Source: Nocardioides panaciterrulae (GTDB taxonomy: Bacteria; Actinomycetota; Actinomycetes; Propionibacteriales; Nocardioidaceae). Taken from it: a DNA stretch of 64,000 nt. The notes beneath the pieces were generated by a model. That model was not told the DNA's origin. It ran no database searches and was given only the letters and a program-made list of their open reading frames with translations. This document shows, piece after piece, positions 55,561 to 63,348 of the stretch (position 1 is the first letter of the stretch; each line of letters starts with the position of its first letter). The DNA is taken from positions 3,904,001-3,968,000 of the forward strand of contig NZ_JACCBG010000001.1 in assembly GCF_013409645.1 (NCBI RefSeq), in the 5' to 3' direction. A program made the translations under genes and the position numbers.

Positions 55561-56325
55561 TCAGCCGTCGAAGCTGCCGTGCCGGCCCGCGCCGGCGGAG
55601 AACCGGGCGGCGCCGTCCAGCGCACCGGAGGCGAGCGAGACCCGGCCGTGGCGCAGCTCGACCTGCAGCGCGTCGGCCTCGGGCAGCCCCTCCTGTTCCA
55701 GCAGCGCGAGCCGGTCCTGGCGCAGGCACTCCTGCGGGAACGCGGCCAGCGACGCGGCCAGCGCCTCGGCCTCGGCGCGGGCGGTGCCGGGCGCGACCAC
55801 CCGGTTGACCAGGCCGATCCGCTCCGCCTCCTCGGCCGCCACCGCGCGTCCGGTGAGCACCAGATCCAGGGCCCGGCCGGTGCCGATCAGCCGCGGCAGC
55901 CGGACCGTCCCGCCATCGATCAGCGGCACGCCCCAGCGCCGGCAGAACACCCCCAGCACGGCGTCCGCCGCGGCCACCCGCAGGTCGCACCAGAGCGCGA
56001 GCTCGAGCCCGCCCGCGACCGCGTGCCCCTCGATCGCCGCGACCACCGGCTTGCCCAGCCGCAGCCGGGTGGGCCCCATCGGGCCGTCGCCGGTCTCCTC
56101 GACCCGGTTCCCGGCCTGGGTCCCGACGGCCTTGAGGTCGGCGCCGGCACAGAACGTCCCGCCGGCGCCGTACAGCACGGCGACCGCGGCCTCCTCGTCG
56201 GCGTCGAACGCGCGGAACGCCGCGGCCAGCGCCTGGGCGGTCGGCCCGTCCACCGCGTTGCGCGCGGCCGGCCGGTCGAGCACGACGGTGGTGACGGGGC
56301 CGGATCGTTCGACGCGCACGGTCAT
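55561..56325 (-). CDS. Enoyl-CoA hydratase/isomerase (crotonase) family protein
   Basis: The 254-residue protein has the crotonase core: DRPAARNAVDG, the first oxyanion-hole strand GGTFCAGADL, and the second EGHAVAGGLELALWCDLR, followed by the C-terminal helical trimerisation region. At the two usual catalytic glutamate sites I read RWGVPLIDGGTV, so one Glu position is replaced (Asp/Gly), and hydratase activity is therefore uncertain; isomerase or other crotonase chemistry is possible. TACCCT ends 6 nt before the ATG (leaderless). A 24-bp palindrome lies about 115 bp upstream. Confidence 0.9.
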   Translation of the reverse strand: MTVRVERSGPVTTVVLDRPAARNAVDGPTAQALAAAFRAFDADEEAAVAVLYGAGGTFCAGADLKAVGTQAGNRVEETGDGPMGPTRLRLGKPVVAAIEGHAVAGGLELALWCDLRVAAADAVLGVFCRRWGVPLIDGGTVRLPRLIGTGRALDLVLTGRAVAAEEAERIGLVNRVVAPGTARAEAEALAASLAAFPQECLRQDRLALLEQEGLPEADALQVELRHGRVSLASGALDGAARFSAGAGRHGSFDG

Positions 56326-56331
56326 GGGGTC

Positions 56332-56337
56332 AGGGTA
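56332..56337 (-). promoter_or_regulatory. -10 element for leaderless crotonase gene
   Basis: TACCCT on the minus strand ends 6 nt before the ATG at 56325. Confidence 0.45.
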
Positions 56338-56439
56338 ATGAGGAGCGGCGGGCCGGGCGCCCCCTGCGGGCGGGCGGTGCGGGCAGGCCGGCGGGTCGGG
56401 CCGGTGCTCGGCGGGCCGGCTGCCGGCACCCCGTCTCCC

Positions 56440-56463
56440 GGTTGAACAAATGTATGTTCAACC
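56440..56463. promoter_or_regulatory. 24-bp perfect palindromic operator-like site
   Basis: GGTTGAACA and its exact complement TGTTCAACC are separated by AATGTA. The site is AT-rich compared with its surroundings, the size of TetR-family operators. It lies 115 bp upstream of the crotonase gene and about 575 bp before the NlpC gene. No regulator gene is nearby. Confidence 0.55.
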
Positions 56464-56924
56464 CGCACCAGGACCCCTTGCCCGGCCCTCCTCGACCTAG
56501 ACCGCGGCCCGAGCGAGTCGGCCGAGAGAGACGGCCCGAAAAGAGACGGCGAGGGAGCCTCATCCCGTTTGACACGAGAAGTGAGTCTCGGCCGGCGCCC
56601 CGTCTCCGGGGGAACAGTCCCGCTACCCGTTTCTGGCTCTCCCCGCCGCACCACCAGTGCACCCCGGCGACCCGCCGCGGGCCAGGGGCCGAAGGTCACC
56701 TACCCTCGACGCGTCGTCACCGCCGGGGCACCCGGTGAGACGAGCCGTGCGGTGGATCACAGCGGGACGCCTCAACCGGGGGCGTGCGGCTGCCGATGAC
56801 TCGCGGAAAGCACCTTGCGCCCCGGCAGCCCGGCCGGTGGCCCTCCCGGACCGCGCCGAGGCTCGTCACGTCGCCGGGTTGGACACGAACCGAACATGTG
56901 GTGACGAGCACGGCTGACCCAGCT
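56464..56924. other. 460-bp non-coding stretch before the riboswitch
   Basis: I see no frame with convincing codon bias or ribosome-binding site. A TTGACA hexamer occurs at 56569-56574 without a matching -10, and TACCCT at 56701-56706 is a possible -10 for the riboswitch transcript, which would then carry a leader of about 320 nt. The rest is unassigned. Confidence 0.5.
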
Positions 56925-57024
56925 GCACGCCGGCCCCTCGAGGGGACTCCGGCTCGGGGTGAAGGCAGGCTTCCTGCCCGGGCACGGCCGCCCGAACCCG
57001 ACAGGTCATCAGTCGCAGGCGTGC
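56925..57024 (+). promoter_or_regulatory. Probable c-di-AMP riboswitch (ydaO-yuaA type)
   Basis: The segment has ydaO landmarks in order: GGGGACTCCGGCTCGGGGTGAA (split by the family's conserved GGGGA and GGGGUGAA), a variable hairpin (GCAGGCTTCCTGC), then CCGCCCGAACCCGACAGG and GCAGGCG. The ends pair as P1: GCACGCC (56925-56931) with GGCGTGC (57018-57024). In actinobacteria this riboswitch typically precedes cell-wall hydrolase genes, and an NlpC/P60 gene starts 13 nt downstream. CTCCGGC (56947-56953) is complementary to GCCGGAG (57025-57031), the ribosome-binding site. Confidence 0.78.
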
Positions 57025-57037
57025 GCCGGAGATGTCC

Positions 57038-57712
57038 ATGCCCCGCACCATCGCGCGGTCCCTCGCGACCGCGACCGCCTCCCTGCTCCTGCTCGTCGGC
57101 TGCCTGGTCCTGTCCGGTACGCCGGGCGCGGCGGCCGCCGCCGGCGCGCGGCACGCCGCCCACTGCCACACCGGCCACCACCACAAGCACCACCACCGGG
57201 CGCGACACCATCACCGGACGCGGCACCACCACGCCGGGCGGCACCACCACCGGGCGCGGCACCACCACCACAAGCGTCACCACCACGCCAACCGCCACCA
57301 CCACGCGAAGTGCCACCGCCACCACCACAAGCGCCACCACCACAAGCGGCACCACCACGCCTCTCGGGCCGCACGCGTGCTCCACGCCGCCGCCTCCCGC
57401 CGCGGCGCGCCGTACCGCTGGGGCGCCACCGGACCGCGGTCCTTCGACTGCTCCGGCTACACGTCGTGGGTGTACCGGAGGGTCGGCGTCCACCTGCCGC
57501 GCACCGCCGCGGAGCAGTCCCGGGCCACCCGGCACGTCAGCCACCGCGCCGCCCGGCCGGGCGACCTGGTCTTCTTCGCCTCGCACCGGCGCGTCTACCA
57601 CGTCGGCATCTACGCAGGCCACCACAGCATCTGGCACGCCCCGCACACCGGCACGGTGGTCCACCGCGAGCACCTGTGGACGGCCCACTACTTCGTCGGC
57701 CGGGTGCGCTGA
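57038..57712 (+). CDS. NlpC/P60 cell-wall hydrolase with a long histidine-rich region
   Basis: The 224-residue protein has a signal peptide (to about residue 35, AAAAAG), a region from 39 to 107 with 38 histidines arranged as HHH separated by Lys, Arg or Ala, and a C-terminal NlpC/P60 domain with Cys138 (FDCSGYTSWVY), His188 (YHVGIY) and His200. The expected activity is peptidoglycan endopeptidase, outside the membrane. The His-rich part probably binds Zn, Ni or Cu. ATG 57038 is preferred over 57032 because GGAG lies 6 nt upstream. A c-di-AMP riboswitch precedes it. Confidence 0.9.
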   Translation: MPRTIARSLATATASLLLLVGCLVLSGTPGAAAAAGARHAAHCHTGHHHKHHHRARHHHRTRHHHAGRHHHRARHHHHKRHHHANRHHHAKCHRHHHKRHHHKRHHHASRAARVLHAAASRRGAPYRWGATGPRSFDCSGYTSWVYRRVGVHLPRTAAEQSRATRHVSHRAARPGDLVFFASHRRVYHVGIYAGHHSIWHAPHTGTVVHREHLWTAHYFVGRVR

Positions 57713-57800
57713 CGCGGCGCCGGGCCCGGGCCCGCGCCGCGTGGCGAAGCGCACCCGGGGGGCGGGACCTATGCCCCTGAAGTGGTCCGGCGGGGGCCCC

Positions 57801-57806
57801 TAGCGT
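57801..57806 (+). promoter_or_regulatory. -10 element for the ABC exporter operon
   Basis: TAGCGT lies 31 nt before the ATG at 57837, which has GAGGAGG upstream. Confidence 0.4.
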
Positions 57807-57836
57807 CGCTGTCAGGCGAGCGCGAGGAGGTCGGGC

Positions 57837-58835
57837 ATGGACGCCGCGATCCGCACCCGCGGGCTCCGCAAGGAGTTCCGCGGCACGGTCGCGCTCCACG
57901 GCCTCGACCTGGTCGTGCCGCGCGGCTCGGTGTTCGGCTACCTCGGGCCCAACGGGGCGGGCAAGACCACCACGATCCGCCTGCTCACCGGGCTGCTGCG
58001 CCCGACCGCGGGCCGGGCGGAGGTGCTCGGCCTCGACGTGACCCGCGCCCCCGACGCGGCGCAGCGCCGGATCGGCTACCTGCCGGGACGCTTCGTGGCG
58101 TACGCCGACCTCAGCAGCGCCGACTACCTCCGCTTCCTGGCCGCCCTGCGCGGCGGCGTCGCCTGGCGCGAGGTCGAGCGACTCGCGGACCGGTTCGACC
58201 TCGACCTCGGCCAGCGGATCGGCACGCTCAGCCACGGCAACCGCCAGAAGGTCGGCCTCGTGCAGGCGTTCATGCACCGCCCCGACCTGCTGGTCCTCGA
58301 CGAGCCCACCACGGGGCTGGATCCCCTGATGCAGCAGGAGTTCCTGACCCTCGTCACCGAGGAGGCCAAGGCGGGGACGACGCTCTTCCTCTCCTCCCAC
58401 ATCCTCTCGGAGGTGGAGGCGGTCGCCGACACCGTCGGGATCCTGCGCGCGGGCGAGCTGGTCCGGACCGCCACGATCCCCGAGCTCCGGGAACGGGTCG
58501 TCCGCCGCTGGGACCTCACCTTCACCGGCGCGCCACCGGCCGAGGTGCTCGCCTCGTGCCCGGGGGTGCGCGACCTGCGGCTGCACGGGAACACCGCCCA
58601 CCTCGCGCTGGTCGGCTCCGCGGGCGAGCTGCTGCGAGCGATCGCGCCGTACGGCGTGGAGAACCTCGAGACGCACGAGCCCGACCTGGCCTCGGTCTTC
58701 CTGCGCTACTACACCGATCGCCAGGACGGCCCGGACCAGGGCCGGGACCAGGACCGGGACCAGGCTCGGGACCAGGCTCGGGACCAGGAGTCCCGGCAGG
58801 AGCCGGACCGGGAGGACCAACCGTGGCCGGCCTGA
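57837..58835 (+). CDS. ABC transporter ATP-binding protein (ABC-2 exporter type)
   Basis: The 332-residue ATPase has Walker A GPNGAGKTT, signature LSHGNRQKVGL, Walker B LLVLDEPTTGLDP and the H-loop SSHILSE, followed by a DrrA-like C-terminal domain. The last 35 residues are an unusual Asp-Gln-Arg-rich tail (DQxRDQ repeats) encoded by a 12-bp tandem repeat. The start has GAGGAGG 6 nt upstream. The stop lies 13 bases inside the permease gene, so the two form an exporter; no substrate is evident. Confidence 0.94.
   Translation: MDAAIRTRGLRKEFRGTVALHGLDLVVPRGSVFGYLGPNGAGKTTTIRLLTGLLRPTAGRAEVLGLDVTRAPDAAQRRIGYLPGRFVAYADLSSADYLRFLAALRGGVAWREVERLADRFDLDLGQRIGTLSHGNRQKVGLVQAFMHRPDLLVLDEPTTGLDPLMQQEFLTLVTEEAKAGTTLFLSSHILSEVEAVADTVGILRAGELVRTATIPELRERVVRRWDLTFTGAPPAEVLASCPGVRDLRLHGNTAHLALVGSAGELLRAIAPYGVENLETHEPDLASVFLRYYTDRQDGPDQGRDQDRDQARDQARDQESRQEPDREDQPWPA
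58733..58788 (+). repeat. 12-bp tandem repeat inside the ABC ATPase gene
   Basis: About 4.7 copies of NNCGGGACCAGG encode the DQ-x-R-DQ tail. Being in frame, copy-number changes would lengthen or shorten the tail by four residues each. Confidence 0.85.
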
Positions 58836-59680
58836 GCACGACCCCGCCCGCCCTCGATCCGGGCACGACCCGGGCGCCGCTGTTCCTGCGCAGCGTCTAC
58901 CTCAAGAGCCTGCGCGACCACCGGCACGGCCTGCTCGGCTGGTCGGCCGGCCTGGCGCTGCTGGTGCTGACCGAGTCGCTGATCTGGCCGTCGTTCCGGG
59001 ACGTGCCCGACCTCGAACGGCTCTTCGCGCAGTACCCCGACTACCTGCAGCGACTCTTCGACGTCAGCGCGATGACCAGCGGCCGGGGGTTCATCAACGC
59101 CGAGCTCTACACGCTGCTGCTGCCGGCCCTGTTCCTGGTGCACGCCATCGGGCGCGGCGCCCGCCTGGTGGCGGGCGAGGAGGAGAGCGGCACCCTCGAC
59201 GTGCTGCTCGTGACCCCGTTGTCGACCCGGCGGATCCTGCTCGAGAAGGCGTTGGCCCTGGTCTCGACGGTGCTGCTGCTCGGGCTCGCGCTGTACGTCG
59301 CCACCCTCGGCTGCAGCTGGGCGATCGGCCTGGGCATCGGGCCCGTGGACACCCTCGAGGGCTGCCTGGCGATGGTGCTGCTCGGTAGCGAGTTCGGGCT
59401 GCTGGCCCTCGGCGTGGGCGCGGCCACCGGTCGCCGGTCGCTCGCGGTCGCGGTGCCGGCGGCGGCCGCGGTGGCGGCGTACGTCCTCTATGTGGCGGGC
59501 CTGGTCGTCGAGGGCGTCGACCCCTGGCAGCACCTCTCACCGATGGAGCAGGCCCTGGCCAGCGGACCGCTCGGCGGGGGGCTGCCGCTGGACTTCCTCT
59601 GGCTGGCCCTCGGGAGCCTGCTGCTCCTGCTGCTGACCCTGCCGGCCCTGGACCGTCGCGACATCGCGGCACCCGGCTGA
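58823..59680 (+). CDS. ABC-2 type permease
   Basis: The 285-residue membrane protein has six hydrophobic segments and the ABC-2 pattern: an N-terminal amphipathic stretch (LFLRSVYLKSLRDHRHGLLG), GEEESGTLDVLLVTPLSTRRILLEKAL between helices 2 and 3, and a C-terminal helix with LDRRDIAAP. GTG 58823 with GGAGGA 6 nt upstream fixes the start inside the ATPase gene. It should form the exporter channel with that ATPase. Confidence 0.92.
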   Translation: MAGLSTTPPALDPGTTRAPLFLRSVYLKSLRDHRHGLLGWSAGLALLVLTESLIWPSFRDVPDLERLFAQYPDYLQRLFDVSAMTSGRGFINAELYTLLLPALFLVHAIGRGARLVAGEEESGTLDVLLVTPLSTRRILLEKALALVSTVLLLGLALYVATLGCSWAIGLGIGPVDTLEGCLAMVLLGSEFGLLALGVGAATGRRSLAVAVPAAAAVAAYVLYVAGLVVEGVDPWQHLSPMEQALASGPLGGGLPLDFLWLALGSLLLLLLTLPALDRRDIAAPG

Positions 59681-59735
59681 CCGATCCGACCCGCAAGCGC
59701 CCACCGAGCCCATCGAGCCCACGAAGGAGATGACC

Positions 59736-59942
59736 ATGTATGCCAAGCAGGGTGACCGACTGGTGATCCGCAGCGCCCACGTCGACGAGGCCGTCCGCGA
59801 CGGCGAGATCCTGGAGGTGCACGGCGAGAACGGCGGGCCGCCCTACCTGGTGCGCTGGTCGGACAACGGCCACGAGTCGCTGACCTTCCCCGGCCCGGAC
59901 GCCTATGTCCAGCACTTCGAGCACGAGGACTCCGAGGCCTGA
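59736..59942 (+). CDS. DUF1918 protein
   Basis: The 68-residue protein has the DUF1918 pattern: MYAKQGDRLVIRSAHVDEAV, DGEILEVHGENGGPPYLVRW and GHESLTFPGPDA. The SH3-like fold family is actinobacterial and of unknown role. ATG 59736 is favoured over ATG 59730 because GAAGGAG lies 6 nt before it. The 3' end overlaps the predicted start of the P-type ATPase gene. Confidence 0.92.
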   Translation: MYAKQGDRLVIRSAHVDEAVRDGEILEVHGENGGPPYLVRWSDNGHESLTFPGPDAYVQHFEHEDSEA

Positions 59943-62454
59943 GCCCTCCGCGCCGGCGGGGCTGACCGGCGCGGAGGCTGCCGCCCGGCTCGCGACGGCC
60001 GGGCCCAACGCGCTGCCCCGGCCGCGGCCGGTCTCGACCGTCCAGCGGGTGCTGGCGCAGCTGCGGGACCCGATGATCCTGCTGCTGGTCGCCGCCGGCG
60101 TGGTCACCGTGGTCGTCAGCGACGCCAGCGACGCGCTGGTGATCGCGCTGGTGGTGGTCGTGAACACCGCGGTCGGCGTGACCCAGGACGCGCGGGCCGA
60201 CCAGGCCATCGCCGAGCTCGACGAGCTGACCGCGCCGGTGGCGGAGGTGGTGCGCGACGGCCACCGGCAGGAGGTGCCCGCGGCCGACGTCGTGCCCGGT
60301 GACCTGGTGCGCCTGGAGGCCGGGGCGATCGTGCCCGCGGACCTGCGGCTGCTCGAGGCGGCGACGCTCAGCGTCGACGAGGCCGCGATGACCGGGGAGT
60401 CGCAGCCGGTGGATCGCGTGGTCGGCGAGGAGCTGCTCGCCGGCACGGTCACCACCCGCGGCCGGGCGCTCGGCGAGGTGGTCCGCACCGGCGCGGACAG
60501 CGGTCTGGGCCGGATCGCGGGCCTGATCGGCACCGCCCGGGTCCGGGAGACCCCGCTGCAGCAGCGGCTGCGCCGGCTCTCCCGCGACCTGGTGCTGCTG
60601 GTGCTGGCGATCGGCGTCGTCGTCGTGGCCCTCGGGCTGCTGCGCGGCGAGCCGCTGGTGCAGACCTCGATCCTGGCGGTCAGCCTCGCGGTGGCCGCGG
60701 TTCCTGAGTCGCTCCCGGCGGTGGTGACCATCTCGCTGGCGCTGGGCGCGCACCGGATGGCCCAGCGGCACGCGCTGGTCCGCAGGCTGCCGGCGGTGGA
60801 GACGCTGGGGTCGGTGACCGTGCTGGCCTCGGACAAGACCGGCACGCTGACCCAGGGCCGGATGGTGGCGGGGGCGCTGTGGCTGCCGCCCGCGCACCTC
60901 TACGACGTGTCGGGCACCGGCTACGCCCCCGAGGGCACCCTGTCGCCGGTGGGCCGCGACGCCCCGGACGGCGCGATCGACCGGCTGCTGCGCGACGTGA
61001 CGCTGTGCAACGACGCACGCCTGGTCGAGCCGGCCGATCCCGCGGAGCCGTGGGGCGCGGCCGGGGACACCCTCGAGGCCGCGCTGCTCGCGCTGTCCGG
61101 CAAGGGCGGGGTCGAGGCAGTCGACGCGCACCGCACCTGGCCGCGCGAGCAGGAGGTGCCGTTCGAGGCCGAGCGGGGGTGGATGTCCACCACGCACCGG
61201 CACCGCTCGGGACACCCGGGGCTGCACGTGGTCAAAGGCGCCCCCGAGGCGGTGGTCGACCTGGTGGCCCCGCCGGCCGAGCTGCGCCGGCTGATCGCCA
61301 CCGAGACGGCCCGGCTGGCCGACCAGGGCTACCGGGTGATCGCGGTCGCCGACGCCCCGTCGTACGACGACGGCCGGGTGCGGCCCGGCACGCTGGAGCT
61401 GGTCGGCCTGGTCGGCATCGCCGACCCGCCCCGCGAGGCGTCCTCCGGGGTGGTGGCCGACTGCCACGACGCGGGCATCCACATCGTCCTGGTGACCGGG
61501 GACCACCCGGGGACCGCGACCGCGATCGCGCGGGTCCTCGGCATCGCCGACGACTCCACCGCCACCATCACCGGCCCGGACGTCGAGGACGGCCTGGACC
61601 CCGGCGAGCTGGAGAACACCCGCGTCTATGCACGCATCCGGCCCGAGCAGAAGGTCGCGATCGTGCGGGCGCTGCAGGAGCGCGGCGAGGTGGTCGCGAT
61701 GACCGGGGACGGGGTCAACGACGCGCCCGCGCTGCGCACCGCCGACATCGGGGTCGCGATGGGCCGCGGCGGCACCGAGGTGGCCCGGCAGGCCGCCGAC
61801 CTGGTGCTCGCCGACGACGACCTGCGCACGGTGGTGGTGGCGGTCGAGGAGGGGCGCCGGATCTACGCCAACATCCGCACCTTCCTGCGCTACGCGGTCG
61901 CCGGCGGGACGGCCGAGGTGCTGGTGGTCGTGCTCGGCCCGCTGGTCGGGCTGAGGCTGCCGCTGCTGCCGGCGCAGATCCTCTGGATCAACCTGCTCAC
62001 CCACGGCCTGCCCGGGGTCGCGTTCGGCACCGAGCCGGTCCGCGCGGCCAGCATGCACCAGCCGCCGCGCTCCCCGCGCGAGTCGGTGCTGGGCGGCGGG
62101 CTGGCCGCCCAGATCGGCTGGGTCGGCGCGTTGATCGGCGTGGTCAGCCTCGGCGTCGGCCTGTGGGCGCACGCGGTCGGCTGGCACGTCCAGTCGACGG
62201 TCTTCCTCACCCTGGGGGTGGCCCAGCTGGGGGTGGCGCTGGCGCTGCGGGCCCCCGGGCGGAGGCCGCTGCTGCGCCCGCTGGACTACGCGGTGCTCGG
62301 GGCGCTGCTGCTCCAGCTGGGCGGGGTCTACCTGCCCGTGCTGCGCCAGCTGCTCGGCACCCAGGCGCTCGCCCCCGCCGCCGCCGCCGCGGCCCTCGGG
62401 CTCGCCGTCGTGCCCGGCCTCGCGGTGCTCCTCCGGGAGCGGCTGCGGCGCTGA
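59905..62454 (+). CDS. Cation-transporting P-type ATPase (P2-like)
   Basis: The 849-residue pump has MTGES (actuator), phosphorylated Asp310 in DKTGTLT, KGAPE (nucleotide-binding Lys), TGDGVNDAPAL and 8-10 membrane helices. The M4 motif VAAVPESLPAV and the ILWINLLTHGLPG M6 motif place it with Ca2+/Mg2+-type P2 ATPases, but M5/M6 ligands are not complete enough to name the ion. The N-terminus is short compared with relatives. ATG 59905 is the only start codon near the conserved region and overlaps DUF1918 by 38 bases. Confidence 0.92.
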   Translation: MSSTSSTRTPRPEPSAPAGLTGAEAAARLATAGPNALPRPRPVSTVQRVLAQLRDPMILLLVAAGVVTVVVSDASDALVIALVVVVNTAVGVTQDARADQAIAELDELTAPVAEVVRDGHRQEVPAADVVPGDLVRLEAGAIVPADLRLLEAATLSVDEAAMTGESQPVDRVVGEELLAGTVTTRGRALGEVVRTGADSGLGRIAGLIGTARVRETPLQQRLRRLSRDLVLLVLAIGVVVVALGLLRGEPLVQTSILAVSLAVAAVPESLPAVVTISLALGAHRMAQRHALVRRLPAVETLGSVTVLASDKTGTLTQGRMVAGALWLPPAHLYDVSGTGYAPEGTLSPVGRDAPDGAIDRLLRDVTLCNDARLVEPADPAEPWGAAGDTLEAALLALSGKGGVEAVDAHRTWPREQEVPFEAERGWMSTTHRHRSGHPGLHVVKGAPEAVVDLVAPPAELRRLIATETARLADQGYRVIAVADAPSYDDGRVRPGTLELVGLVGIADPPREASSGVVADCHDAGIHIVLVTGDHPGTATAIARVLGIADDSTATITGPDVEDGLDPGELENTRVYARIRPEQKVAIVRALQERGEVVAMTGDGVNDAPALRTADIGVAMGRGGTEVARQAADLVLADDDLRTVVVAVEEGRRIYANIRTFLRYAVAGGTAEVLVVVLGPLVGLRLPLLPAQILWINLLTHGLPGVAFGTEPVRAASMHQPPRSPRESVLGGGLAAQIGWVGALIGVVSLGVGLWAHAVGWHVQSTVFLTLGVAQLGVALALRAPGRRPLLRPLDYAVLGALLLQLGGVYLPVLRQLLGTQALAPAAAAAALGLAVVPGLAVLLRERLRR

Positions 62455-62570
62455 GGCCGGCCGCCCACGCGCCGCCCACGCGCCGCCCGCGCGCCGCCGC
62501 GGCGGTCCGCCGGCGGTCCGGCGGGGCGGACAAACCGGCCCACCCCGGGCGCCCACTGGCCCGGACCGCG

Positions 62571-62576
62571 TAGCGT
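62571..62576 (+). promoter_or_regulatory. -10 element for the HU gene
   Basis: TAGCGT lies 70 nt before the ATG at 62646, which has AAGAGGAG 5-6 nt upstream. The preceding 100 bp carry a short GC-rich CGCCGCCCACG tandem repeat. Confidence 0.4.
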
Positions 62577-62645
62577 GTGCCCGCAGACGTGACCTCCGGG
62601 GCGCCGGGACCGGCGCTCCGACCTGACAGATCAAGAGGAGTACCC

Positions 62646-62924
62646 ATGAAGAAGGACGAGTTCGTCCAGGCCATCGCCGAGTCCGCCGACCTGAGCAAGG
62701 CCGACGCCGACCGCGCCCTCAAGGCCGTGGTCGACACCATCACCGCCGGCGTCGCCGGTGGCGACAAGATCCAGATCCCCGGCCTGGGCACCTTCGAGCC
62801 CCGCGAGCGCAGCGCCCGCGAGGGTCGCAACCCGCAGACCGGTGCGACCATCCAGATCGCCGCGACCACGACTCCGGGCTTCAAGCCCGCGACCGCGTTC
62901 AAGCAGGCCGTCGCCGGCTCGTGA
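62646..62924 (+). CDS. hup: HU family DNA-binding protein
   Basis: The 92-residue protein matches bacterial HU in length and pattern: MKKDEFVQAIAESADLSKAD, GLGTFEPRERSAREGRNPQTG (the beta-arm signature) and GFKPATAFKQAV. It lacks the long lysine/alanine-rich C-terminal tail found in mycobacterial HupB, so it corresponds to the short HU form (as HupA/HupS distinction in streptomycetes). AAGAGGAG precedes the ATG and a strong hairpin follows. Confidence 0.96.
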   Translation: MKKDEFVQAIAESADLSKADADRALKAVVDTITAGVAGGDKIQIPGLGTFEPRERSAREGRNPQTGATIQIAATTTPGFKPATAFKQAVAGS

Positions 62925-62951
62925 CCTCCGAGGCCTGAACCGGCCTCCCGA

Positions 62952-62990
62952 CAGGAGCCGCCTCCGCCCACCGGGCGGGGGCGGCTCCTG
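62952..62990 (+). terminator. Strong hairpin terminator after the HU gene
   Basis: An 18-bp stem with one G-U pair (CAGGAGCCGCCTCCGCCC with 62973-62990) closes a 3-nt loop. It lies 27 nt after the HU stop; no U-tract. Confidence 0.8.
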
Positions 62991-63007
62991 TGCGTCCGGG
63001 CGGTCGC

Positions 63008-63277
63008 TCAGCGGTAGAGGTGCACCCGCTCGTGCGTCATCGAGCCGATGTCGTCGGCCGCGGTCTCGAGCAGCTTGTGCGCGAGGTCGGACAGCGCGCG
63101 GGCGGTGGCCAGCTCGTCGCCGATCTCGGGGACGTCGGGGTCGCTGGGGTTGCGGCGCGCGGTGCCCTCGCCGGAGAGCTCGCGCCCGGACTTCGCCGTG
63201 GTGAGCCGGGCCTCGGCGTGGGTGTGGTCCTCGTGCTCGCCGATGAAGATCTCGACCGACCAGGTGGTGGTGTGCAT
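63008..63277 (-). CDS. DUF1876 protein
   Basis: The 89-residue protein matches DUF1876: TTWSVEIFIGEHEDHTHAEA at the N-terminus, LSGEGTARRNPSDPDVPEIG and a C-terminal helical LATARALSDLAHKLLETAA. The fold resembles a dsRBD; the function is unknown. ATG 63277 is chosen since CGGGAGACCCC precedes it. In actinobacteria DUF1876 and DUF1918 genes often sit among stress genes, as here near each other. Confidence 0.92.
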   Translation of the reverse strand: MHTTTWSVEIFIGEHEDHTHAEARLTTAKSGRELSGEGTARRNPSDPDVPEIGDELATARALSDLAHKLLETAADDIGSMTHERVHLYR

Positions 63278-63348
63278 GGGGTCTCCCGGGGTGCGTGGGT
63301 GGTGCCTCCATTCGAGCGAGGCGCGGCCGCCCAGGGCAGGGACGAAGG

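Noticed and set aside
56440..56463. Intrinsic terminator for the crotonase or a neighbouring gene
   Set aside because: It lies upstream, not downstream, of the crotonase gene, the stem is AU-rich and weak as RNA, and no gene ends just before it.
59905..59942. Frameshifted fusion of DUF1918 and the P-type ATPase
   Set aside because: DUF1918 is complete with its own stop and normal length; the 38-base overlap is explained by the ATPase using an upstream ATG.
59488..62634. A 1048-codon open frame antisense to the P-type ATPase
   Set aside because: The plus-strand ATPase has all family motifs; the antisense frame has none and is only a consequence of high GC.
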